Assembly: GCF_000337375.1 (NCBI RefSeq) | Contig: NZ_AOJG01000010.1 | Location: 1 to 64,000, forward strand | DNA: 64,000 nucleotides | Source of the DNA: Halorubrum lipolyticum DSM 21995 | Lineage (GTDB): Archaea > Halobacteriota > Halobacteria > Halobacteriales > Haloferacaceae | Direction: 5' to 3' | In this document: in pieces, positions 55,334 through 63,753 of the stretch | Layout of the letters: each line of letters begins with the position of its first letter | Position numbering within the stretch: the first letter of the stretch is position 1 | Made by a program: the position numbers and the translations under genes | The notes under the pieces: generated by a model | The model's input: only the letters and a program-made list of their open reading frames with translations | Told to the model about the DNA's origin: nothing | Databases searched by the model: none

Positions 55334-56122
55334 TTACCGGAGGGCGGCTTCCGCGGGGCGATCATTCTCGTCGGGCGTCCACGTGATGAGTCGGTCGCCG
55401 ATCCATCTGAGCCCGTACGTGATGCCGACGCCGATAGCGGCGATAACGGTCAGCGTGGCATAGACATCACCCAGCGAGTACGTTTGATAGGACACCCAGA
55501 GGTAGTATCCCAGCCCGCGCCCGCCGGCCAGCAGCTCCGCCGAGATGACGATGAGCAGCGCCGTGTTCATCGCCAGTCGCAGGCCGACAAAGATGGCCGG
55601 CAGAGACCCCGGTAGGAGGATCTCCCGAAATATCGTGAGCGAACTCGTGGCACCGTTGTCAGTTGCCACGTCGAAATAGATATTCCGTATCTGCCGGGCA
55701 CCGTTCATCGCGTTCCACAACATGACGAAGAAACCACCGAGTGCGGCCGTGAACACGAGCGCGCTGCTGTCGGTGCTAAACACGAGCACCACCAGCGGGA
55801 GCAACGCGATAACCGGGATCGGATACACTGCGGAAAACAGTGGCCCGAGTAGCGCCTTCACGGTGTCGTTCCAACCCATGATGACCCCGACGCTGACTCC
55901 GGACACAGCCGCCAGCACCGAAGCGAGGAGTGTCCGCTCGATAGTCGCCGAGAGGTGGCCGAGAAACGCCTGCTCACCCAGCAACGTAAGCGTGCGCTCG
56001 AAGACCGTCACTGGCGGCGGCAAGACTCCTGGATCCACCACGCCGAAGACACCGACGGCGAGCTGCCAGGCGAGTAGCGCGGCGGCGAGCGAGAGCGTCT
56101 GATAGAGGCGGTCGGAGTTCAT
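55334..56122 (-). CDS. ABC transporter permease (SsuC/TauC-like), without its own ATPase or binding protein
   Basis: A 262-aa membrane protein with six helices and the EAA loop DVATDNGATSSLTIFREILLPGSLPAIFVGLRLAMNTALL. It is related to the permease at 50825 but clearly different. It begins 24 bases after TIG-repeat protein B on the same strand, so the two form an operon. No ATPase or binding protein accompanies it, so it may share the ATPase at 51601 or form a mixed permease with 50825. Confidence 0.86.
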   Translation of the reverse strand: MNSDRLYQTLSLAAALLAWQLAVGVFGVVDPGVLPPPVTVFERTLTLLGEQAFLGHLSATIERTLLASVLAAVSGVSVGVIMGWNDTVKALLGPLFSAVYPIPVIALLPLVVLVFSTDSSALVFTAALGGFFVMLWNAMNGARQIRNIYFDVATDNGATSSLTIFREILLPGSLPAIFVGLRLAMNTALLIVISAELLAGGRGLGYYLWVSYQTYSLGDVYATLTVIAAIGVGITYGLRWIGDRLITWTPDENDRPAEAALR

Positions 56123-56146
56123 CGAAGATCCGGCGGGGAGGCGTGA

Positions 56147-57589
56147 CTACTCCTCGATTTTAAACGCCATGTGGTAGGCCGGCAGCGGCCGGATCGGGTG
56201 GTTGTCGAGATACGACAGGTGCGGTCGGAGCTCGAACTCCGGCTCCTCTTCTTGCATCTCGAAGATCATCGGGACGGCGTCGATGAAGTGCCAGCCGGGC
56301 TCGCCGGTGGCCGGCAGTTCAAGCCGGACGGTCCCGCCGCCGTCGTCGTCGGTCAGCCCGCAGACGTAGCCCAGCGGCTTGTTGTCGTAGAGGAAGTACG
56401 GAGCGTTCTCGTACACCGGCCAGCCGACGCCGGAGAGCTCGATCTCGATCGTCGTCCCGACGGGGCCGCTGGTCGGCGTGAACGTCTCGATCGACGGCTG
56501 CATCATGAAGCCGGTGACCGCGATCTCGCGGCCGCCGACCGCGGCCGTGATCGGCCGGGTGGAGCCCTCGGCCCTCGGGATCGTGAACTCCGTCTGGAAC
56601 GCGCCGTCGTCGTCGGTCGTGACCGTCGGGAGCACGTCCGGCTTCGGCTCCGGCGTGATCGGGACCCCCTTGACGCGGTGGCCCTCGTGGCGGTACCAGA
56701 TCAGGTTGACCTCCTCGTTCGCCGGGAAGTTCTCGCCGGTGATGAACGCCGAGGTACCGGGCTGCCCCGAGGACGGCGAGATCGACAGCTCCGCGTCGGT
56801 CTCCTCGTCGATCTCCGGGTAGTGAATGCTGATCGGGCTCTCGTCGAGCTGCTCGTCGAGCCACGCCGTCCGCGGCTCGCCCTCGGGCTCGGTGACCTCG
56901 ACGGTCCACTGCGACTGTCGCCCGTCGGCGACCGGGCCGTACGGCGACTGGGTGTTGTTCTGGAGGTACGGGACGCCGCGGTAGTTGCGCCACACCTGCA
57001 CGACGTGTTTGCCCGGCGGGCCGACCGCGCGGATGCGAGCGGTCGCCGTCCCGCGGTTCATCACGCCCGTCATAAAGCCCACGTTGCCGTTGTCCCACGC
57101 GACCTGGTAGTTGTTGGTGACGACGTTCGGGCCGATCCCGTGGCCGGTGACCGTGAAGAAGTCACCGAGGGGGGCCTCGGTGTTCTCGAGTTCGAAGTGC
57201 GGGAGGATCGTGAACGTCGCCGTGGCGACCGTCGACTCGCCGTCGACGACCTCGATCCGGTGTTCGCCGCCGTAGTCTTGGGCGACGGTCCACTCCTCGT
57301 CGAACGCGCCCGACCCGTCCGTCGTGACGGTGGCGACGGTCTCCGTCCGGGGGTGGTACTGCGGGCCGACGACCTCGTTCGCCTTGAGGACGCCCCAGCG
57401 GCCGTCGCTCGTCTTCCACTTGATCTCGTAGCGTTCGTTCGCCGGGAGGTTCCGGCCTTTAAATGTGATCGTGTCGCCGACGTATCCCTCTTGGTCGCTG
57501 ACGACCAGCGTCCCCGAGGAGTCACTCCCCCGTCGGTGTCCCTGGAGGGTCTCTTCGAGGTCCGACGATATCGCTGAGTCCTTACTCAT
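56147..57589 (-). CDS. Ig/TIG-repeat protein B, unknown function
   Basis: About 480 aa from ATG 57589 (MSKDSAISSDLEETLQ...), no signal peptide. It shares the four-repeat layout and long segments with protein A, such as NYQVAWDN(T/G)xVGF(L/M)TGV.NRGTATA.IRAVGPPG and YLDNHP(M/I)RP(V/L)PA(F/Y)H. Its sequence is GC-rich and host-like. A strong minus-strand TTTATTAAAT (about 57609-57620) lies 20-30 bases before the start. It leads an operon with the orphan permease at 55334. The lack of an export signal in both copies makes a cytoplasmic or membrane-side role more likely than adhesion. Confidence 0.65.
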   Translation of the reverse strand: MSKDSAISSDLEETLQGHRRGSDSSGTLVVSDQEGYVGDTITFKGRNLPANERYEIKWKTSDGRWGVLKANEVVGPQYHPRTETVATVTTDGSGAFDEEWTVAQDYGGEHRIEVVDGESTVATATFTILPHFELENTEAPLGDFFTVTGHGIGPNVVTNNYQVAWDNGNVGFMTGVMNRGTATARIRAVGPPGKHVVQVWRNYRGVPYLQNNTQSPYGPVADGRQSQWTVEVTEPEGEPRTAWLDEQLDESPISIHYPEIDEETDAELSISPSSGQPGTSAFITGENFPANEEVNLIWYRHEGHRVKGVPITPEPKPDVLPTVTTDDDGAFQTEFTIPRAEGSTRPITAAVGGREIAVTGFMMQPSIETFTPTSGPVGTTIEIELSGVGWPVYENAPYFLYDNKPLGYVCGLTDDDGGGTVRLELPATGEPGWHFIDAVPMIFEMQEEEPEFELRPHLSYLDNHPIRPLPAYHMAFKIEE

Positions 57590-57726
57590 GTGTGGTTCCA
57601 CGGCGGCGTTATTTAATAAACCCAGCCAGTCATTCCCAGCCGGTGGAACGCCGCGGGCCCTAGAGGATTCCTGAGGACTGAAAAGAGAGGATCAATCTTA
57701 TTGAGTAGGGTGCAGACCGTGTTCGT

Positions 57727-58251
57727 ATGTCGTCGAAAAACGCATCAGCCAAGCTGTTCGGCCGCGACGTCGAGTTTACGTACTCCGAGACGTGGATCGC
57801 CTACGCCCTGTTCGCGTTGCGGCTGATGATGGGCTGGGTGTTCTTCTACGCCGGGATCGTGAAGGTCATCGACCCGAACTGGAGCGCTCGACCGTTCCTC
57901 CTCAACGTCGATCAGGCGAACCCGCTGGTCGACGTGTGGGTGGCGATGGCCGACTGGGTCTGGCTGCTGACCCCGCTCAATCAGGTCGGGCTGACGCTCG
58001 TCGGGATCGCGCTCCTCGTCGGCGCGTTCGTACGGCTGAGTGCCTTCTTCGGCGCGATGATGATGCTGTTCTACTGGGCGTCCGCCTACCCCTTCCCGGA
58101 CGCGATCTTCATCGACTTCCACCTGATCTACGCGTTCCTGCTGTTCGCGCTGGGCGCGGCGGGTGCCGGTCGCATCCTCGGGCTGGACCAGTGGATCGAA
58201 GAGCTCGATATCGTCAAGAACAACCCGCGGCTCACCGTGCTGCTCGGCTAG
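57727..58251 (+). CDS. DoxX-family integral membrane protein
   Basis: A 174-aa protein with four helices. LRLMMGWVFFYAGIVKVIDP, FLLFALGAAGAGRILGLD and PLNQVGLTLVGIALLVGAFVRLSAFFGAMMML are the DoxX/DoxD family pattern. Relatives include the thiosulfate:quinone oxidoreductase subunits and proteins tied to redox stress. In a sulfonate-type transport island a sulfur or quinone link is tempting but unproven. CTTATTGA (near 57695) is about 30 bases upstream of the ATG. It ends with a T-rich terminator. Confidence 0.86.
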   Translation: MSSKNASAKLFGRDVEFTYSETWIAYALFALRLMMGWVFFYAGIVKVIDPNWSARPFLLNVDQANPLVDVWVAMADWVWLLTPLNQVGLTLVGIALLVGAFVRLSAFFGAMMMLFYWASAYPFPDAIFIDFHLIYAFLLFALGAAGAGRILGLDQWIEELDIVKNNPRLTVLLG

Positions 58252-58263
58252 GTCGCGACGGAT

Positions 58264-58270
58264 TCTTTTT
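58264..58270 (+). terminator. T-tract terminator after the DoxX gene
   Basis: A TCTTTTT tract lies about 13-19 bases past the stop codon, a common archaeal stop signal for transcription. Confidence 0.5.
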
Positions 58271-58349
58271 AAACCCGCCGGCTGCCGGTCTCCGCCGCCG
58301 ACTCCGTCCGACCCTCGATCGCGTGTCGCGTCGAGACCGGACGGCGCAC

Positions 58350-59000
58350 TCAGTCGTCCGACGGAGCGACGGTCGCGTAGCAGTTCCCGCTGGAGATCTC
58401 GACGTCGACGGCGCCGAGAGCGCTCTCTCCGAGGTCGGCCTCGAACTCCTCGGGCGAGTAGATGTGATAGTACCGCGGCACCGTCTCGCCGCCCGGGAGC
58501 GTCCAGTCGACGGTCGTGTCGAACCCCTCCTCCCGGTCGAACCGGTCGTGGGCCGTGCTCCACGCGCTCACAAGCGCGGTCCCGCCCGGCGCGAGGACCC
58601 GCGCGAGCTCGTCGAGGCTCCGGACCCGCGCCTCTCGCGAGGGGAGGTGGTGGAGGGTCGCGACGTAGACGGCGAGCCCGACGGCGTCGGTCGCGATCGG
58701 GAGGCTCGCGGCGTCGCCGTGGACGAACGAGGCGGCCCCGTCGTACCCTCGCTCGCGGGCCCGAGCGACCGCCTCGCGGAGGAGCTCGCGGCTGAGGTCG
58801 ACGCCGACGACCGCCTCCGCGCGCTCGGCGAGCGGCTCGGCGTGGCGCCCGTTGCCGCAGCCGACGTCGAGCGCGCGCGTCGCGGCGCGCCCGTCGAGGA
58901 ACGACTCGACCTCCGGCCACGCGTACTCCCTCGTCTTCGAGAAGTGCGCGGCGATCCGGTCGTACGTCGACTGCGGGTCGCCGGTCGACTGGGGATCCAT
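58350..59000 (-). CDS. Class I SAM-dependent methyltransferase
   Basis: A 216-aa Rossmann-fold enzyme. The SAM motif reads ALDVGCGNGRHAEPLAE, the acidic loop is VVGVDLSRELL, and motif VAVYVATLHHLPSREARVRSLDELARVLAPGGTALVS continues the family's second half, much like UbiE/TrmB-type and ALKBH8-tRNA methyltransferase domains. The target is unknown. It stands between the DoxX gene and the pilus operon, on the same strand as the latter but about 110 bases beyond its stop. Confidence 0.86.
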   Translation of the reverse strand: MDPQSTGDPQSTYDRIAAHFSKTREYAWPEVESFLDGRAATRALDVGCGNGRHAEPLAERAEAVVGVDLSRELLREAVARARERGYDGAASFVHGDAASLPIATDAVGLAVYVATLHHLPSREARVRSLDELARVLAPGGTALVSAWSTAHDRFDREEGFDTTVDWTLPGGETVPRYYHIYSPEEFEADLGESALGAVDVEISSGNCYATVAPSDD

Positions 59001-59110
59001 ACCGGGCGGTCGGTCCGGACCGATTTAGGTCCGGTGGGCCGCGGTCGCCGGGCGAACGCTGCCCCCGTCCCGTCCCGCGCCCCCGTCCCGTCCCGTCTCG
59101 CGCCACCGGT

Positions 59111-61252
59111 TCACAGCAGGTCGATCACGAGGAACGCGGCGAGCGTCAGCGCGAGCAGGACGACGACGTGTTTCACGCCGTCTCGGACCGATCCCTCGCC
59201 GAGCTGGCCGGCGACGAGCCCGGAGCAGACCGCCTGTATGGCGGCGGCGTGGAAGAACAGCTGCTCGTAGGCGGTCGCGTCGATCTCCCCGAGCCCGTCC
59301 GTGATCCCCCCCGCACCGCTCGGCGCGCCGGGGAGGTCGCCCGCTCCGGCACCGGTGCCGGAGATCGCCGCCTCCTCGATCGCGGGGATGAACGAGACCG
59401 ACAGCGAGGCGATGATCCCCAGGAACACGAGGAAGGAGATGTAGATCACGAGGAGGTACGTGAGCATCACCTGTCGGCGCTCTCGGCGGAGCGACCACGT
59501 CGCTCGCGCCTCGTCGGCCGCGATCCGGAGCACGGGACCCACGTCGCCGCTGGCGCGCATCGCGTTCGTGATCAGCGCGACCGCCCGCGAGGTCATCGGC
59601 GACCGGACCCGCCGCTCCAGCCGCCTGAGGGCGGCGCCCACGTCGGCGCCCCAGTCGATGTCGCGGCGGGTGCGTCGCAGGTCCTCGGTCAGCGCCTCCA
59701 GGTTCGAGTCCGCGACGCGGCGGACGCTCCCGACCACGGAGGTACCCGCCTCGTTGACGCTGGCGAGGCGGTCGAGGAAGTCGGGAACCGCCGACTCGAT
59801 CCGCCGGATTCGACGCTTGCGCGCCTCGTAGACGCCGGCGTAGCTCGCGAGCACGAGCGCGGTCGCGGCGGCGATCGGCCGCTCGACCTGCCCGACCATC
59901 TCGGCCGGGGGGCCGAGCGTGATCGGGAAGGCGAACGCGAGGAGGCCGACGACCGCGAGCGGAACGGAGACGAGGAACACCGTCCGCGGCGCGTCGAGCA
60001 CGCTCTCGACCGGAGACGCGGCCCAGCGCCGCAGCGTTCGGATCCGATCGTACGCGCGGAGCCGCTCGCGGCTCGCCGCCCAGCGGTCCCCCGCCGGCGA
60101 GTCGCCCGCCACGCCGCCGTCGGGCCGCGGGCTCCCCTCCGCCCCCGCGTTCGCGGTGTCCCTCGCTTCGACCCCGTCGTCGATCGCCTCCGAGAGGTCG
60201 ACGGTCTCGGTGCCGCCGATCCCCTGCGTGACGCTGTCGACGTACACCACGAACCCGAACGTCGCCAGCGGGACCCCGAGGTAGACCACGACGCGCAACA
60301 GGGGGAGGGTGTCCTCCAACACGAGCCCGATCACCACGAGGATGGTGATGAAAAACAGCGGGCCGGCCACCAACGCGGTGACGTACGCCTCCGCGAACGT
60401 CGAGAGCAGTTCGAGGTACCGCTGCTGTTTCGCCTCGGCCTCCTCCTGGTACAGCTCGTACTGGTCGCTGAGGAACGCCGAGACGGGCTGACCGGTGCCG
60501 AGCACGGACGCGAGGTTCTCCGCGAAGTCGGCGAGGTCGTCGCTGGGGGTGCGACGAGAGGTGCGCTGGAGCGCGGTGAGCGCGTCGGTGCCGAAGGCGT
60601 TCATGTCGCGGACCGCGACCGATAGCTCGGTCGCCGCCTCGCCGTACACCGCCTCGTTCTCCGCGAGGGTGTCCATCACGCGCGGGAACGGCATCCCCGA
60701 CCGCGAGAGCGCGTACATGAACGCGACGGTCCGGGGAAGGGTGGCGTCGATCTCCGTTCCGCGGGCGTGAGCGCGCTGGTCGAGCAGCTCCCACCGCCCG
60801 TAGTACATCCCGACGGCGAGCGCGGCGCCGAGCGTCGCCGACGCCAGCGTCAACAGGAGGAACAGCTGGGGGAGCTCGAGCGCCGTGAGCCGCGTCACCC
60901 CCGCGACGAACCCGATCGACGCGGGGAGGGTCTCCCGCAGGGCCGCCTCGCTCACCTCGAGCGCCGAGAGGAGCCCGGCCGCGGCGTACACGCCGGCGAC
61001 GCTGCCGGCGACGCCGAGCACGCCGGCGTACAGGAGCGTCTTGGCGGCGTACGTCCGGTGAGTGCCGGCGACGTGGGCGGCGCGCATCAGGTCGCGCTGC
61101 CGCCGGCGCCGTGGCCCGTCCTCGGCCACGTAGTCGCCGAAGAGCGACAGCGCGGCCCGGGTGACGACGAGGTCCGCCCGCTCGTCGAGCGCGGGCAGGA
61201 GCAGCGCCAGACCGCAGCCGAGCGCGGCGAGGAGGGGCAGGTACGCGATCAT
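59111..61252 (-). CDS. Archaeal type IV pilus/secretion platform protein (TadC/PilC/FlaJ-like, two T2SSF domains)
   Basis: A 713-aa integral membrane protein with two T2SSF domains (about 190-330 and 480-650), each followed by paired helices. The second starts RIRRIESAVPDFLDRLASVNEAGTSVVGSVRRV and ends with VMLTYLLVIYISFLVFLGIIASLSVSFI. The length and duplication match the archaeal PilC/TadC group. It anchors the pilus ATPase at the membrane. Its start overlaps the stop of the ATPase gene by four bases. No pilins are encoded nearby. Confidence 0.9.
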   Translation of the reverse strand: MIAYLPLLAALGCGLALLLPALDERADLVVTRAALSLFGDYVAEDGPRRRRQRDLMRAAHVAGTHRTYAAKTLLYAGVLGVAGSVAGVYAAAGLLSALEVSEAALRETLPASIGFVAGVTRLTALELPQLFLLLTLASATLGAALAVGMYYGRWELLDQRAHARGTEIDATLPRTVAFMYALSRSGMPFPRVMDTLAENEAVYGEAATELSVAVRDMNAFGTDALTALQRTSRRTPSDDLADFAENLASVLGTGQPVSAFLSDQYELYQEEAEAKQQRYLELLSTFAEAYVTALVAGPLFFITILVVIGLVLEDTLPLLRVVVYLGVPLATFGFVVYVDSVTQGIGGTETVDLSEAIDDGVEARDTANAGAEGSPRPDGGVAGDSPAGDRWAASRERLRAYDRIRTLRRWAASPVESVLDAPRTVFLVSVPLAVVGLLAFAFPITLGPPAEMVGQVERPIAAATALVLASYAGVYEARKRRIRRIESAVPDFLDRLASVNEAGTSVVGSVRRVADSNLEALTEDLRRTRRDIDWGADVGAALRRLERRVRSPMTSRAVALITNAMRASGDVGPVLRIAADEARATWSLRRERRQVMLTYLLVIYISFLVFLGIIASLSVSFIPAIEEAAISGTGAGAGDLPGAPSGAGGITDGLGEIDATAYEQLFFHAAAIQAVCSGLVAGQLGEGSVRDGVKHVVVLLALTLAAFLVIDLL

Positions 61253-62919
61253 CCGTCGCCGGCGCCCGTCTCGGCGCGAGCGCCCGCCTCACCGGGGTCG
61301 ACGCTCCCGTCGCTCCGCTCTTCGAGCCGCTCCATCACGCGCTCGGGGTCGGCGTAGTACTCGTTGACGAGGGCGGTGAACGCCCGGTAATCGGTGACGC
61401 CGAGTCCGCGGAGCAGTTCGATGAAGCGCTCGCGGCGCCGGATCTCGCGGAGCAGCTCCGACCGTGACCAGCCGCGTTCGTCCGCGATCTCCTCCATGAG
61501 CGACGAGTCGTTCCGGCTGAACTCGTCGGTCTCGGCGTCCCACTCGAACGCCGAGGAGTAGTCGAGCTCTCCGGTGCGCTGGTCGATCCCGCCGATCTCG
61601 CCGATCGTCTTCGCGCGCCGGACGCGCTGGTCGCCGGAGCGGGTCAGCGTCTGGATCGACAGCATGTCGAGCGACTGGACCATCGCGCGCGGCACGTTGA
61701 TCGGCTCGTTCTCCAGCCGGTTGATCACCGTCTCGATCGAGTCGGCGTGCATCGTCGAGAAGGTGGTGTGACCCGTGTTCATCGCCTGGAACAGGGTGAT
61801 CGCCTCCTCCCCGCGGACCTCGCCGACGACGATGTACTCGGGCCGGTGACGCAGCGCGGAGCGGAGCAGGTCGTACATGTCGATGTCGGCGCCCTCGTAG
61901 CGGCGCTCGCGGGTGACCGAGGAGAGCCAGTTGTCGTGGTAGAGGGAGAGCTCGCGGGTGTCTTCGATGGTGAGTATCTTCGCGCGTGGCGGGACGAACA
62001 TCGACACCGCGTTCATCGAGGTCGTCTTTCCGGAGGCGGTGCCGCCCGCGAAGATGAGGCTCTTGTTGTGCTCGATACAGAGCCAGAAGTACGCCATCTG
62101 TGCGACCGAGAACGTGCCGTACTCCACGAGGTCGATCGGCGTGAACGGGTCCTCGGCGTACTGGCGGATGGTGAACGCGGAGCCGCGCGGCGTCACCTCC
62201 TCGCCGAGCGCGAGCTCCGCGCGGGAGCCGTCGGGCAGCGTCGTCTCAACGATCGGGTCGCCGACGGAGACGTGGCGCCCGGACTGCTGGGCGAGCCGGA
62301 TCACGTAGTTGTCGAGCTCGCCCTTCGCGAATGAGACGTTGGTCTCGATGTCTGTGTAGTCGTCGTGGTAGACGAACAGCGGGAGGTCGTAGCCGTCACA
62401 CGAGATGTCCTCGATGTGACGGTCGTTGAGGAGGGGGTCGACCTTCCCGTAGCCCCGGAAGTCGCGGTAGAGGTAGTACGCGAGCGCGTGGAACGTGTCC
62501 ATCCCGATATCGACGCCGTACCCCTCCAACAGCCCCTCAAGCTCCGTCCGGAGCGTCTCTTCGTCAGTCCGGCCGGTACCCTCGCGGTACAGCAGCGGGT
62601 CTCGGATGTCGTCGACCACGCGGTCGAGGAGGTCGCGCTCGAACCGGTCGAGGTCCGGCTCGACCGCGTGGTATCGGTGTTCGCTCTCCGCGTCGTCGTA
62701 GGTGATCACGACGTACGCGTACGGGGCGTTCACCCAGTAGCGGTCGACCTCGCGCTCGCCGTCGGGAACCGCGAAGGAGGCGAGCGGGCCGTCGGCGTCC
62801 GGCCTGAAGGGCCGAACGTCGATGTCGGACCCCCGAAGCACCTCCCACGTCCGCGAGAGCCGCCGCCGGAAGGCCTCGATGCGATCCCCGGCGTCGTCCT
62901 CGCGCGCGTCACTCGCCAT
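61249..62919 (-). CDS. Type II/IV secretion ATPase (TadA/PilB-like)
   Basis: A 556-aa hexameric ATPase that powers archaeal type IV pili or related secretion. The N-terminal domain (1-190) includes HALAYYLYRDFRGYGKVDPLL. The nucleotide site is AGGTASGKTTSMNAVS (Walker A), followed by AKILTIEDTRELSL (Asp box), VVGEVRGEEAITLFQAMNTGHTTFSTMHADS (Walker B and His box). The start ATG 62919 is preceded by a TTTTAAA box on the minus strand (about 62949-62957); the upstream in-frame ATG at 62985 would precede that box. It is co-transcribed with the platform protein. Confidence 0.95.
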   Translation of the reverse strand: MASDAREDDAGDRIEAFRRRLSRTWEVLRGSDIDVRPFRPDADGPLASFAVPDGEREVDRYWVNAPYAYVVITYDDAESEHRYHAVEPDLDRFERDLLDRVVDDIRDPLLYREGTGRTDEETLRTELEGLLEGYGVDIGMDTFHALAYYLYRDFRGYGKVDPLLNDRHIEDISCDGYDLPLFVYHDDYTDIETNVSFAKGELDNYVIRLAQQSGRHVSVGDPIVETTLPDGSRAELALGEEVTPRGSAFTIRQYAEDPFTPIDLVEYGTFSVAQMAYFWLCIEHNKSLIFAGGTASGKTTSMNAVSMFVPPRAKILTIEDTRELSLYHDNWLSSVTRERRYEGADIDMYDLLRSALRHRPEYIVVGEVRGEEAITLFQAMNTGHTTFSTMHADSIETVINRLENEPINVPRAMVQSLDMLSIQTLTRSGDQRVRRAKTIGEIGGIDQRTGELDYSSAFEWDAETDEFSRNDSSLMEEIADERGWSRSELLREIRRRERFIELLRGLGVTDYRAFTALVNEYYADPERVMERLEERSDGSVDPGEAGARAETGAGDG

Positions 62920-63124
62920 CGTCGTTACGGAGGCGTATGCGCCGAGGCGGTTTAAAATCCACCCGGCGATTATCAGCGGCGACATCGGGGGCCGTCGCGG
63001 GGTCGGCGTCGCTGGAGTGGCGCCACGCGGGGTAGCGGCGTCGTCGACTCCGCGCCTCGCCCGGTCCGACGGGGGATTCGCCCGTTACGTTCATACGGGA
63101 CGACCGCAAAGTACCGGACAGGAA

Positions 63125-63580
63125 ATGCGGCGTGACTACTTCGAACTGACCGTCGAGGGCGTCGACGACGACCGGCCGGCGACGCCGCTGGTCCGTATCG
63201 ACTTCCACGGACCGGACGGGCTCCTCCGCGACCGGCTCTCGGAGGCCGACGGCGAGCTCCTCGACGCCGACGACGTCGACGTGGCGTTCCGGCTCCGCGA
63301 ACCCCTCTCGACCGCGGACGACCCGGAAGGCGTCGTCGGCGTGACGAACCGCTACACCGGGGACTTCGTCCTCGAGCTCAACGAGACGGCCACGGACGTG
63401 CTCCCTTTCATCCACGCCGCGCGCGACTCGGCGGGCGACGAGGACGCCCGCTACCGGGTCGAGATCGACGTCGACGGCGAGCGGCTCGTCACCTACGACA
63501 AACACACCTTCCTCGTGTACGACCACGAGGGGAACCTCCTGCGCAACGAGAGCCTGATTCCCTCGGGCGTCGAGCTGTGA
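63125..63580 (+). CDS. DUF5793-type small acidic protein, unknown function
   Basis: A 151-aa protein (MRRDYFELTVEGVDDDRPATPLVRIDFHGPDGLL...DVDVAFRLREPLSTADDPEGVVGVTNRYTGDFVLELNETATDVLPFIHAARD...YDKHTFLVYDHEGNLLRNESLIPSGVEL). It resembles the haloarchaeal DUF5793 family: no membrane segment, one compact beta-rich domain, no catalytic motif. It is divergent from the pilus ATPase, with about 200 bases between them. No function can be assigned. Confidence 0.75.
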   Translation: MRRDYFELTVEGVDDDRPATPLVRIDFHGPDGLLRDRLSEADGELLDADDVDVAFRLREPLSTADDPEGVVGVTNRYTGDFVLELNETATDVLPFIHAARDSAGDEDARYRVEIDVDGERLVTYDKHTFLVYDHEGNLLRNESLIPSGVEL

Positions 63581-63606
63581 AGATCTCCACATCCCCAGTC
63601 GCCCAC

Positions 63607-63613
63607 GTATAAC
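63607..63613 (+). promoter_or_regulatory. TATA-like box before the short repeat-family ORF
   Basis: GTATAAC lies 27 bases before GTG 63634, matching the layout at the left edge of the window (TATA at 82-89, GTG at 64 on the minus strand). Confidence 0.4.
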
Positions 63614-63633
63614 TGGTTGACCGCGAATCAGCG

Positions 63634-63753
63634 GTGATCACCTCCAATTCCCCAACCGCACAGCACCACACCTCCCCAGCCTCGCCGTTCGCGCTCTTCG
63701 AGCGCTCACCGCGTCCAGCGAGAATCGAAGATTCTCTGGCAGCCGGCGCGTAG
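63634..63753 (+). CDS. Possible 39-aa leaderless ORF of a dispersed repeat family
   Basis: GTG 63634 opens M-I-T-S-N-S-P-T-A-Q-H-H and ends at TAG 63751 within a hairpin. The start region resembles the left-edge ORF in sequence, TATA spacing and first residues. A third, truncated look-alike starts at GTG 63577 (M-K-I-S-T-S-P-V-A-H-V, stop 63612), overlapping the end of the DUF5793 gene. Ser/Pro/His-rich composition and lack of any domain leave it uncertain whether it is translated. Confidence 0.3.
   Translation: MITSNSPTAQHHTSPASPFALFERSPRPARIEDSLAAGA

Noticed and set aside
59025-61292. A 755-codon overlapping frame on the same strand as the platform protein
   Set aside because: It is a frame-shifted Arg/Pro-rich shadow; the chosen frame has membrane helices and T2SSF motifs.
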